Origin: Paraniabella defluvii
GTDB taxonomy: Bacteria > Bacteroidota > Bacteroidia > Chitinophagales > Chitinophagaceae
NCBI GenBank assembly: GCA_019316985.1
Contig: CP079215.1
Span: 3,162,001 to 3,226,000 of the forward strand
Reading direction: 5' to 3'
DNA length: 64,000 nt
Both the position numbers and the translations under genes were made by a program. This document shows, in pieces, positions 50,380-60,600 of this stretch. Numbering within the stretch: the stretch's first letter is position 1; each line of letters starts with the position of its first letter. The notes beneath the pieces are model-generated. The model was not told where the DNA came from, did no database searches, and saw only the letters and a list, made by a program, of their open reading frames with translations.

Positions 50380-51587
50380 TTATGAATTGCCTTTTAGCTT
50401 GTCATTCATATAGCCAGACTTGCCACTGCTGCCGTCACCGAAATAAGGATTGGAAGAGCCGCTACTTGCCATGCTTTGCGACATACGGTTTGCTGCGCTG
50501 CCCATAGCATCTACAGCCATGCCTGCCCCGGCTGATGCTGTATTGACTACCGTTCTGGAAGAACTGCTGAAAATGCTTGTCACCTTTTGGCCTAATGCGC
50601 CGCCCCCACCGGCATGAACAATGTAATTCGCTACGGAGGGCACAGTAAAGTATCCTACTATGCCGATTATCATAAAGACCAGGTAAGCCACATCGGTTCT
50701 GCTGAAAAATGTATCACCATAATCCTGCACTTGTGATATATCCAGCTCCAACATTTTCTCCTGTATCTTCCCTATAATGCTTCCAAAGATGTTGGCGACA
50801 GGCAACCATAGAAAGATGTTGATATAGCGGGCTATCCAGACGGTAAGTGTATGCTGAAAACCATCAAATACGGCTATGCCAAATACCAAAGGGCCGAGTA
50901 TCGCTAATACGACTAACTGGAACGTTCGCAGCGTATCAATACACAGGGATGCCGCTTCAAATAGAACCCTGAGCACTTCACTCATCCATTCCTTTACCGA
51001 ATTGCGAAAATTGTAAGAGGCTTTGGACATGGCGAACTTGATGTCGTTGCCGATGCCTTCAAAGAAACCTTCTTCGGAAGGGTCCTCATTATCGTGTGTG
51101 TATTTATACCACTTGTCCCTGTCACCGCTACCGCTTTCTCCCACATACATTTGCCACACATCCGTTTTCTTGATGGCTTCTTCCTTTTTTGCAAGAGCAC
51201 CGAAATAGCTTTGTCTGAATTTTCTACCATTGCAGCGGTGGCTGTCACGGTAGGTTTCATTACACCGTTGATCAATCCCAAAACAGAAGGAAATATCATC
51301 ACACAAAAGCCGATAACGAATGGACGGAACAGCGGATAGAAATCAATAGGTTCTGCTCTCGATAAATGTCCCCATACTCTTGATGCGATATACCACATGG
51401 CAGCAAATCCCGCCAGTCCCTGACCTACGCCGATCAACTGGCTGCACAATGGTATCATCTCATCGTACAATTGTTCCAATACACCGTGCATTCCTCTCAT
51501 TTCATCGGCTACGCCTTGTGCACGGCTCATAAAAGGCAGTATCAACCCCACCACCGCCAGCCAGGCGGCCTTTCTACACTTTGCCAT
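50380..51587 (-). CDS. traJ: Conjugal transfer protein TraJ (VirB6/TrbL-like), frameshifted
   Basis: About 402 residues. A signal peptide (WLAVVGLILPFMSRAQG) precedes several membrane helices (GFAAMWYIASRVWG, FRPFVIGFCVMIFPSVLGLI). A break near 51205 leads to AIKKTDVWQMYVGESGSGDRDK and further helices (TFQLVVLAILGPLVFGIAVFDGFQ, VAYLVFMIIGIVGYFTVPSVANYIV). The C-terminal segment is Ser/Gly/Asn-rich. It forms the inner-membrane channel of the mating apparatus. Confidence 0.92.
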
Positions 51588-51597
51588 ATCTGTTTAT

Positions 51598-52235
51598 TTA
51601 GTTGTTTAACCCATATATTTTACGAATGGTCTGTGCATCGTTGCGCTCCTTCGCCCGTTGCACAGCCAGTATTGTAGTATTATTATTGAAGTGTCGCAGA
51701 AACATTAATTTATCCTGCATATCGGCATAAATCCTGTCAATGGCCTGCAATCGCTCATCATCACTCATTCGGGCTTTGCCAGCCGTGATCACCGTAAGCA
51801 ACTCGTCCAGATTGCGCAGGCTTTCCTTAAACAGATTATCATATACGCGTCCCAGATACGCCAGCTCGTCGGGATTGAAATTGTTATCCCGCCTGAAACG
51901 ATCATAAGCTTTACGGTATTCCTTCACCAAGGTGATCTGGTAATTGGTAATATCTGCTACGCGCCGGTAGTTGCGTACAGTCGGGCTTACTTCCATCAAG
52001 CCGTCAAGAAATGCTTTGTGTAAACTAAAGTTGCCTTCTGATATGTTCTTGATTGTATTATAGCCACCGCTAAGAATTTCGTAGCCTTTTTCATATCACT
52101 TAATATCTGCTTGAACTGCGCCAGCTTCTCGATATTTAGGACTAATTGTGCTATCTCATCCGCTTGGGCAGATGCGCGAAAAGCGGGTAGCAAACCCAGG
52201 ATTGAAAGCGATATAATTACGATTATCCTTTTCAT
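51598..52235 (-). CDS. traI: TraI-like conjugal transfer protein, copy 1 (frameshifted)
   Basis: About 212 residues. Signal peptide KRIIVIISLSILGLLPAFRASAQ, a break near 52080, then SEGNFSLHKAFLDGLMEVSP, VRNYRRVADITNYQITLVKEYRKAYDRF, ELAYLGRVYDNLFKESLRNLDELL and AIDRIYADMQDKLMFL. It ends KIYGLNN. The DUF4141/TrbJ-VirB5-like family member of the Bacteroidota mating machinery, probably periplasmic. Confidence 0.82.
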
Positions 52236-52237
52236 TG

Positions 52238-52886
52238 TTATTCGTTTTTAATGCCCTGTAATACACGGCTGGTTTGTACATCTGATTTTTCTTTTAATCT
52301 TGAGGCGCCAAGGGATCGGGCATCATTGGAGAAAGTTTGGGAGAAGGTGAACTTGTCCTGCATATCCAGATACAGCCTGTCAATCCTTGCCATGCGTTCA
52401 TCATCTTTCATTTCCAGCTTCCCATCAGTAGTAATCGCTATCAGCTCGTCCAGCGTTTTATCACAATCATTGAGCAGCCTGCTAAAGACCCTGCCGACAT
52501 AGGAGAGTTCTTCGCCCGAAAAAGCATCACTGTTATGAAGCTGGCGGTATGTTCGGTTATAGTTCTGAACAATCTTTATCTGTAGGGCGATTATCTCGGC
52601 CACTTTTACATACCTCTTAACCTCCGGGTTGACCGACTTTAAAGAATTGAAGTAATCGGTATGCAAGTTAAATTCTCCCCTGGTGAAGCCGCCGATAGTG
52701 TTCAGTCCTTCTTTGGCAATATTGTAGCCCTTCTTGGCATAGCCGATATACACCTGAAGCGCCGCAATCTGTTGGAGCAGGTATTTTTTTGTGTCTTTTT
52801 TGCTGAAACCATTCTGCAAAGGTTTGTGCTTTAAGACTGCCCGCTACTGAAATGAACAGCAACAAAAGCAATAGTGTCTTTTTCAT
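52238..52886 (-). CDS. TraI-like conjugal transfer protein, copy 2 (frameshifted)
   Basis: About 215 residues. Signal peptide (KKTLLLLLLFISVAGSLKAQ) from the ATG at 52886, a break near 52795, then QIAALQVYIGYAKKGYNIAKEGL, GEFNLHTDYFNSLKSVNPEVKRYV, EELSYVGRVFSRLLNDCDKTLDELI and RIDRLYLDMQDKFTFS. Clear paralogue of the adjacent copy 1 with the same motif order. Immediately upstream of it, three bases apart. Confidence 0.8.
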
Positions 52887-52896
52887 ACAGGTTGAT

Positions 52897-53570
52897 TTAA
52901 GGAAGTCCATATAATTTTTTACCGCTTGCACCTCTATTTCTGTTTTAGCACGTTGCAGGCTCAATAATGTGTTTTGCCTGTTGAACTGAATCAGATCCGA
53001 GTAGTTGGCATCTATCTGATCCGCTGCATTGTTGATCAACTCCAGCCTTTTGGCATCACTCATCTTTGTGGTGAAGGATTTAATAATGACATTGATCTGG
53101 TCAATATTCTTCAGGCTTTCATCCAGTATACCCGAATAGACTTTTTCCATGTACAAAATTTCTTCTGCCGTAAAGTGACTATCCCGCCGGATCAGTGACC
53201 ACGCCCTGTTGTATTCATCCACAAGGCGCAACTGCTTTTTGTAATATCCCTTATACGCTGGTAATAGGAGATAATGGCTTTAACCTTGGCCAGTTCCTCG
53301 TAGTACTTCCGGTACTGCTCTTTTTGCTTTTCTGTCCAATCAGAAATCTCATCCAATTTCAATTTGGATAATGTGTTTTCTAAGGTCTTCTGCGCATTTT
53401 GCAACCAGATAGTTTTATTCTGCAATCGTTGAATTTGCAGGTCTATTGCCTTAATCACTTTTTTAACAGCGGCTTTTACCACCACCCATACCACTGCGTG
53501 GCTTTTGTTGTGTAGGAGCTACTACCAGGAGCGTAGTAGCCAACATTGTTATGAACCATATCTTTTTCAT
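52897..53570 (-). CDS. TraI-like conjugal transfer protein, copy 3 (frameshifted)
   Basis: About 223 residues. From the ATG at 53570 (MKKIWFITMLATTLLVVAP, a signal peptide), breaks near 53480, 53225 and 52925. The N-terminal part is a coiled coil (IDLQIQRLQNKTIWLQNAQKTL). Then come LRLVDEYNRAWSLIRRDSHF, AEEILYMEKVYSGILDESLKN and DAKRLELINNAADQI, ending KKLYGLP at 52897. The core aligns with copies 1 and 2. The long coiled-coil part fits the lever helices of TrbJ/VirB5-like proteins. Confidence 0.75.
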
Positions 53571-53962
53571 GTGCTATATATTTTTGTAAATAGTTCAATT
53601 GTAGTTTTTCCCTGCTCCGTCAGGGTTTCGAGGTACAGGGATTTTGAAGCCGTGTCGAAAATGCAGTACCGATCACCGCCTATTTCAATGAGATGACCGT
53701 TAGTATGCCACCCGTAGGTGGCAAGCCACGTTTCTTCGTTCTCAGGTATATTGCTGATATAATCGGTACGTGTGATTTTATAAAAGCTGCCACAGGATGT
53801 TATACTTAGCATCGTATCTGCTCCTGCAATCCGATCATTGTGCAATGGTTGTTTTCCATAGATACCCGGCATCATAGAAATGGTGGCATGGTGCTCCCTG
53901 CCGAAGTGCATAATTACCTTAATTGCGCAGCACAGATCCTGTATTAGTTTTTTCAGTTTCAT
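53567..53962 (-). CDS. Hypothetical protein in the traG-traI interval
   Basis: 131 residues, unbroken. Starts MKLKKLIQDLCCAIKVIMHF, then ATISMMPGIYGKQPLHNDRIAGADTM, SCGSFYKITRTDYI, WLATYGWHTNGHLIEIGGDRYCIF. No signal peptide. It sits where TraH is found in Bacteroides elements, but I cannot recognise TraH in the sequence. Its stop overlaps the start of the next gene by four bases. Confidence 0.5.
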   Translation of the reverse strand: MKLKKLIQDLCCAIKVIMHFGREHHATISMMPGIYGKQPLHNDRIAGADTMLSITSCGSFYKITRTDYISNIPENEETWLATYGWHTNGHLIEIGGDRYCIFDTASKSLYLETLTEQGKTTIELFTKIYST

Positions 53963-53973
53963 CGGATATTTTT

Positions 53974-56436
53974 TTAACTTTTATTCCTAATGTCTTCTGC
54001 CATTGCTGCAATCCCTTTTCGTATGTCTCCATCAAATTTTGCGGCGTACTCCATCAGCTTTACCTTCTCGGTTTGTTCGGTCGTGTATGCGAGATATTCT
54101 TCAAGGCTTACTTCGGTACGGTATACTTTGCTGAGCATACCTCCCAGGCTGATAAATACCTCTTTATATTTCTTAGCTGGATCATTGGATTTATTGAGAG
54201 TACCAGTGCTTTTTCCTTTTCTGTCAGCCCTAATAGTTCCTGTATCTGATCAAATTTGTTCTGATACTTACTTTGGTCAAGTAGGATTTTGCAATCACTA
54301 TTATTGATAATAGCTTGCTTTACCACCGGAGAAGAAATGATGTCTTCCACTTCCTGCGTTACTACGATTGCTTCACCGAAGAATTTGCGGACTGTTTTGA
54401 ACAGGTATTTGATGTATTCGGCAAAGCCTTCTTTCATTAAGGCTTTCCAGGCTTCTTCTATCAATATCATTTTGCGGATGCCTTTCATCTTCCGCATTTT
54501 GTTGATGAAGACCTCCATGATGATAATGGTCACTACCGGAAACAGGATAGGGTGATCCTTAATGTTGTCCAGTTCAAACACGATAAATCTTTCCTGTAAC
54601 AAATTCAGGTTTTCAGTAGCGTTCAGGAGGTAATCGAATTCGCCGCCTTCATAGTATGGACGTAGCACATAGAGAAAGTTGTCTATATCGAAATCTTTTT
54701 CTTTTACCCTGTCTCCCTCCAGCACTTGCGTATATTCATCCCGCAGAAAAGCATAGAAGCTGTTGAAGCAGGGAAACACAGTCGTATTCTTTTCCAGATA
54801 ACTGTAATAACCACCAATGGCATTGGACAGGGCAACATATTCGCTCCGCTTGAATGCCTCATCGTCTTTCTTCCACAATGCCAGCAGCAGTGTTTTGATA
54901 CTTTCTTTCTTTTCGGTATCCAGGCTATCGCCTTCGCCTATGTAAAAGGGATTGAAGCGGATGGGATTGTCTTCGCTGTAAGTAAAGTAATAGCCCTTCA
55001 CCATATCACAAAGCCCTTTATAGCTATGCCCCACATCCACCAGCACGATATGCGTACCCTGCTCATAATAGCTGCGCACCATGTGGTTGGTGAAAAATGA
55101 TTTTCCGCTACCGGAAGGCCCAAGAATAAATTTGTTCCTGTTTGTGCAGATGCCCATTTTCATAGGCTCATCGCTGATGTCCACATGAACGGGCTTGCCT
55201 GTAAGCCGGTCGCCCATGCGTATGCCTACCGGACTTAAAGAGGAACGGTAGCCGGTTTCAAGATTTAGGAAACAAGTTCCTGTTCCGCAAACGTATCAAA
55301 CGTATCATTCATCGGGAAGTCTGCGGCATTCCCGGAATGCCTGCCCAGAATATCTGCGGAGCGCCAATGGTTTCCTGTTTGGCAACTGCATCCATCTGTG
55401 CCAGTGCAGAGGAGACCATATTCTTCAGGTCTTTCAGTTCTTCTTTGTTGTCTGTCCACACAAGCACATTGAAATGCGCCTTAACCGGCAGCCTTTGCTG
55501 GCTGATAGCTTCGTTCAGAAAATCATTGGTAGCATCCCTTGCAATTAAATTCTCCCTGCTGTATGCGGAAAGGGATTGCAGCCTTAGCCTTTTACTCTCC
55601 AGCTTCTGGATGGTTTTCTGAGCATCTTCAATAAATATGTATTGATTGTAGATGTGATTGCAAGGCAATAGCTGACCCAATGTAGAAGCAAAGCCAACAC
55701 TGAATTTCGTTTTGTCTGTACTGTATTTATCGTAGTTGATACGGCTGCCGCATAATGCCGGAAGGTCCACGGCATCGCCCAGCGTATATAGCTGGCAATA
55801 TTTATCGCCAACACGCATCGCTTCGTCAAAAACGATATCACCCATCAGGAAGCTATCATTTTGCTCGGACAGGTAACAATACTGTTCTACCAATCCCATT
55901 TTGCGGCTATGGCTGCGCAGCTCCTTTTCTCTTAATCTGGTCAGCTTCACAAACCCGCTATCCTCCATGATGCGCTTGAACTGGCCCGTACTATCAAGGA
56001 AGTCCTGTAGCATCTGCGGCCTTAATGTTTCTTCCGGCACTATTGATTTCCGCAAGAGACTTGAAAACATCGAGCTGGCTGTTTTCCGGCCTTCCGGCTT
56101 TTTGGTAAGCATGATGTAGCAAGTATGAGCGAGAAACGGACGTTCATTAAAGAACCGTTCGCTGGCCCTGCTGAGAAAGCTGGTATCTTCTTTTGTGAAG
56201 TCGGGTTTATGGCTGCTTTCCAGAAACCAATCCTGTTTATGGAATACACTGAATTTGGGAAGCAGCTTAATCGCTTTTATCCAAGCTTGGTGAAAGGCTT
56301 CATATTCCTGATCGGAAAGGGTAAATATTTCCGGCAGGTCTGCCTTGAAAACGACTGTTACATCGCCTTGCTTACTCAGGATGCAGTCATGCTCCACATC
56401 CATTATCGGTAATATATCATCCAACACTTTTTCCAT
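53974..56436 (-). CDS. traG: Conjugation ATPase TraG (VirB4-like), frameshifted
   Basis: About 820 residues, broken near 55310, 55240 and 54175. The N-terminal domain has GDVTVVFKADLPEIFTLSD, FLAHTCYIMLTKKPEG and CYLSEQNDSFLMGDIV. The ATPase domain has Walker A FILGPSGSGKSFFTNH and Walker B MILIEEAWKALM, then VTQEVEDIISSPVVKQAI. The C-terminal restored frame ends FDGDIRKGIAAMAEDIRNKS at 53974. It powers assembly and substrate transfer at the inner membrane. Confidence 0.94.
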
Positions 56437-56479
56437 CTCACTTTATTTACCTGTTCTCACTTACTGCATCGTGGCAGCA

Positions 56480-57307
56480 TTATAGCTTTGGCCCTCTGCG
56501 TTGCCGCTTGCCAGCCTTTTGTTCTTTATCGGTCTGTTTAGGCAGCTTTTGTTGTTTATGCTGCTTATTGATATTTTCCTGTATCGTTGCTTCGATGCCG
56601 GTTTCCTTCCAGTCCACCACCTTTGCCTCAAAATGAGATTTCACATTGGTTTCTTTTAATCCGTATGTTTCATCCCACCCGCCCTTCCGGTTGTATATCC
56701 TGGGGTCTAACACGCTTTCATGAGGGAACGAAACAACGATAAGGTCTTTGGGAACAGATGTAATGTTATCGTAGTCCAGATCCTGAAATTCATGCTTCTT
56801 TGGATTGTAAGGAATGGCATAAACTTTCCGGTCATCATCATAGAAATGATCAATCTGGCTGAATACAATTCCTTTGGAAAGAAAATCGTCTTTAGGGCGA
56901 AGCATGTCCATACGGATATCAACAAAGAAGGTATGACCGGCAATATCTACCGTCGGTAGCTGTCCCATTAATCTTCTTCCGAGAGCTTGCTGATCTACCA
57001 TTAATGAAAAGTCTGTTTTGCCCTGTATCTCGTGAATGGAACAGCCATATTTTTCCGACATTCCAACAGGGTCAAGCTGTACCAGCTCAGGTATTTTAAC
57101 TGTTCTTACATCCGTATCATCACTGAACAGCATTGGTATGTTCTTTTCTTTAGGGCTATAGTCAAATACATATCCATCACCTACATCCCTCATGTCCGAC
57201 AGAGGTATTACGTTCTCCGGGTTTGCCTTTTCACTAAGCTGTAGGTGAGCTACATCAACCACAAAGTCGATCCCTTCGATGCTATACACCGGTAATTCTC
57301 TTTTCAT
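56480..57307 (-). CDS. Hypothetical protein between traF and traG
   Basis: 275 residues, unbroken. MKRELPVYSIEGIDFVVDVAHLQL, DDTDVRTVKIPELVQLDP, HTFFVDIRMDMLRPKDDFLSKG and IRNRKGG-like YNRKGGWDETYG, with a strongly basic Lys/Gln-rich tail (KQHKQQKLPKQTDKEQK). No family recognised. The two repeated segments around FVVDV and FFVDI suggest an internal duplication. It interrupts the usual traF-traG adjacency. The tail may bind DNA. Confidence 0.6.
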   Translation of the reverse strand: MKRELPVYSIEGIDFVVDVAHLQLSEKANPENVIPLSDMRDVGDGYVFDYSPKEKNIPMLFSDDTDVRTVKIPELVQLDPVGMSEKYGCSIHEIQGKTDFSLMVDQQALGRRLMGQLPTVDIAGHTFFVDIRMDMLRPKDDFLSKGIVFSQIDHFYDDDRKVYAIPYNPKKHEFQDLDYDNITSVPKDLIVVSFPHESVLDPRIYNRKGGWDETYGLKETNVKSHFEAKVVDWKETGIEATIQENINKQHKQQKLPKQTDKEQKAGKRQRRGPKL

Positions 57308-57309
57308 GA

Positions 57310-57633
57310 TTATTTTTCTTTAGTTCCTCTAAAAATTTTTCTGCTACGCGATTTGATGAGTTTCGGGACCTGCTTACGGGCAAGGGCTTTCATCAGGCCA
57401 TACTCTCCATACTTATTGCTCATGGCATAAATCTTCATGACAAGGAATGCCCCTGCGGATAGAATAAGGCCGATACACAGATATGTAGACAGGCCGATGA
57501 TATACATTACCGCAAAGACGATAAGCAGCGCAACGACACCGCCGCCCAAATACCATATATATTGCGCTTTCAAACCCTTGAACTCTATACTTTGGTTAAT
57601 TCCTTTGTTGATCTGATACACACTATTTGCCAT
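57310..57633 (-). CDS. traF: Conjugal transfer protein TraF (DUF4133)
   Basis: 107 residues, unbroken. SVYQINKGINQSIEFKGLKAQYIWY and two membrane helices (about residues 28-72: LGGGVVALLIVFAVMYIIGLS, LCIGLILSAGAFLVMKIY), then a basic tail (RKQVPKLIKSRSRKIFRG). This is the VirB3-like inner-membrane component of Bacteroidota conjugation systems. Confidence 0.9.
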   Translation of the reverse strand: MANSVYQINKGINQSIEFKGLKAQYIWYLGGGVVALLIVFAVMYIIGLSTYLCIGLILSAGAFLVMKIYAMSNKYGEYGLMKALARKQVPKLIKSRSRKIFRGTKEK

Positions 57634-57653
57634 AACTATTTCCTTTAATTGGT

Positions 57654-60600
57654 TTATAATCTCATTCTGCTTCGCGGACGTTCTGCCATTTGTTGTGTGG
57701 CAAGTATTACTTCCTTCGGAACAGTTGGTCCATTGATTTTTTCGTTAAGATGAATGACAGGTACTTCAGGCACTTCGTCAGGATGGTTTTCTGCTACCTG
57801 TTGCTGCTTCAGTTGGTTCTCCTGTATTTTAATGGCTATCTGCCTTTCCAGATTAGCCAGTTCGTTTTTCATTTGTGATAATTCTGCCTCCTGTAAAAAA
57901 GGCTTCGTAGTAAGCTGTTCCAGTTTCGGTATAGCTGTTGTCAGATCAGCCAATGTATGTTCGTATTTATCTTTCAGGCTTTCCACGCGGTCAATGGCAT
58001 TAAGGAAATGTCTTGCGGCCAGCTTAGGATTATCTGTATTTGGAAGGCCATTGTTATAGGTGTATTTAATACCCTCGTTGTCCCGTTGGGCATAGAAGCT
58101 ATTAGAGTAACGGTACTCAAAAACGCCGTTTTCTTCGTAGGCTTCCTGTTGCCTGCGTATATATAGGTTGAAGCCGTATAATGTACCCACCTGTGCAGTA
58201 TGCTCACCTGTAGCCGTAGGTTTCCAGTCCTGGTACAACTTAATGATTTGTTTGCCGATTGCTTCGATATCTGATGAGCTGATGTTATCCAGTTTAATCA
58301 GATTGACTTTCACGCCGTCCTTATCCAGTTGAAGGGCACTTTTATACGCCGTTTCATCTGCCCTCAGCTTGTCCAGTGTTTTGACAGTTGAAGCCTGCTC
58401 GTTTTGCAGGCTCTCCAACTGGTATTTGTTACGGACACTTCCTGAAATGAGAAACCTTCAGGCTTTCCATCACCGCTATTTTCTTTTCCAGCTTTGATTT
58501 TTCCAACAGCGATGTATCACCGGAAAGAATAGCGATGTATTCGGAGAAATTCATCCCGCTCTTTTCATCAATGGCGCCTTCATCAATGGTGCGGACGTTC
58601 AGCTCACAGTTTTTCATTTGCGAAATGAACGTCTGTTTATTTTTCAGGAGATTGAATTTGTAATTATCAAGCGACTGCTCTACGGCATATACATAGTTCC
58701 GAACCTTTTTTCATAATGCTCTTTAGCAATCAGGTTGCCCTGGCGTGCGCCACGACCATTGCGTTGCTCCAACTCAGAAGGTTTCAGGGAATATCCAGAT
58801 GGTGCATTGCCACTACACGTTGCTGAACGTTCAAGCCAGTTCCGGCCTTTTCGGTACTGCCTAATAAAATGCGTATTTCACCCCGGTTCATTTTTCGGAA
58901 CAATTCGGGCTTTTTAGTATCTGTCCAGTCGTGTATGAATGTGATCTCACGTTCAGGAATGCTAAAGTCCCTCACCAGTTTTTCTTTAAGTGCATCGTAG
59001 ATGTTGAACTCGTTTGGTTTAGGCGTGCCAATATCGGAGAACACGATCTGCGTACCCTTATGCTGCATACTTTCCTTATAGATTTCCGCAATCTTTCGGG
59101 CGCTGACGTTTACCTTGTTATCAGGGTGGTCGGTGTACTTCCTTTCGCTGATCAGTCGCATATCTGCAGCCATCTTTTTTGCATAGTTGGTGGCAATCAG
59201 CATCCGGCCTTTATCTTCTTCAGGCGTTAGCCTGGCACGTCCAATCAGTTCACCATTGCCCGTTTTAGCAAATTGCATCAGGTTTTTGATGAACTCGACT
59301 TGTTCAGGCGTTGGTTTTATGTTCATTAGCGTTTCATTCAAATCAGGCTTGTCAAGGCTAATATGCTTTGCCGTCTTGTAGTCGGTAATTTCATTGTAGA
59401 ATAAAGCCAATTCCGGCACTTTGATAAAATGCCTGAAGCGTTCTTTAGCGATGATTTCATTGGTAACTGAAAATTCAAAATCTGTTGTCTTACGTGCGAA
59501 TACGGCTGCCCAACCGTCAAAATTTTCAATATGCTGACGCTCCATTTCTTTCGGACGCAGGTACTTGAACAGCAGATACATTTCGGTAAGGCTGTTAGAT
59601 ATGGGTGTGCCAGAAAGGAAGGTTACGCACAGGTCACTGTTAAACCGGCTCTGCAACTCACGGACGGCAAACAGCATGTTAAGTGCCTTCTGGCTGCCTT
59701 CCATATTGCCTAAGCCTGCAACCCGGTTGTGACGGGTTGTAAACGTGAGATTTTTATACTTATGGGATTCATCCACAAAGAGGTGATCAATACCCATATC
59801 CCTGAAATTGATACCTGCATCTTTCTTTTCTTCAATGTCTTTAACCACTCCCTTCAGTTTTCCTTCCAGGTTATTCTTGCGTATCTCCAAGCCTTTCAGC
59901 ATTTTCTTAGAGATTTCACCGCCAAGCTCTTTGACCGTTTCAGGTCACGTTCTACATTGTCCAGCTCTGCCTGAAATATTTCTTTTTGTATCTCTGGTGA
60001 CTGTGGTATTTTTCCGAATTGGTCATGTGTAAGAATGATACAATCCCAATTGTTATTTTTTATTTCATGAAAGAGACGTAGCCGCTGTGCCGGGGTAAAA
60101 TCATTTTGTCCGGGAAACAATATGCGTGCTTTGGGATAGGCTTTCTTATACGTTTCAGCAATCTGGTTCACGTTGGCCTTCAATGCAACGATCATGGGTT
60201 TATGTACAATGCCCAAACGTTTCATTTCCTGAGCGGAAACGATCATGGTAAGGGTTTTACCTAACCCTACTTCGTGGTCAACTAAAGCACCCCTGTTCTG
60301 TATGATGCGCCATGCTGCATTCTTCTGACTGCTGTACAGGTCTTCAATGCCCAAAGCCTTTTGTCAAGTCCGGGAAAATTCAGGTGTGTGCCGTCAAACT
60401 CCCGTAGTACATAGCAGTTGAATGTATCGTTGTACAGGTTCTCTAAGTGCTTTTTTTTTCTGTATCGGGCAGTTCATTCAGCCAGTTAATAAAACCGCTT
60501 CGGATCTGCTCAATCTTTTGGTGAGCCAATTGTATGGCTTCACTATCCGGCAACCTGATAGTTGTATTGTTTGGCCCCTTTACTTCATAAGTAAAGAAAG

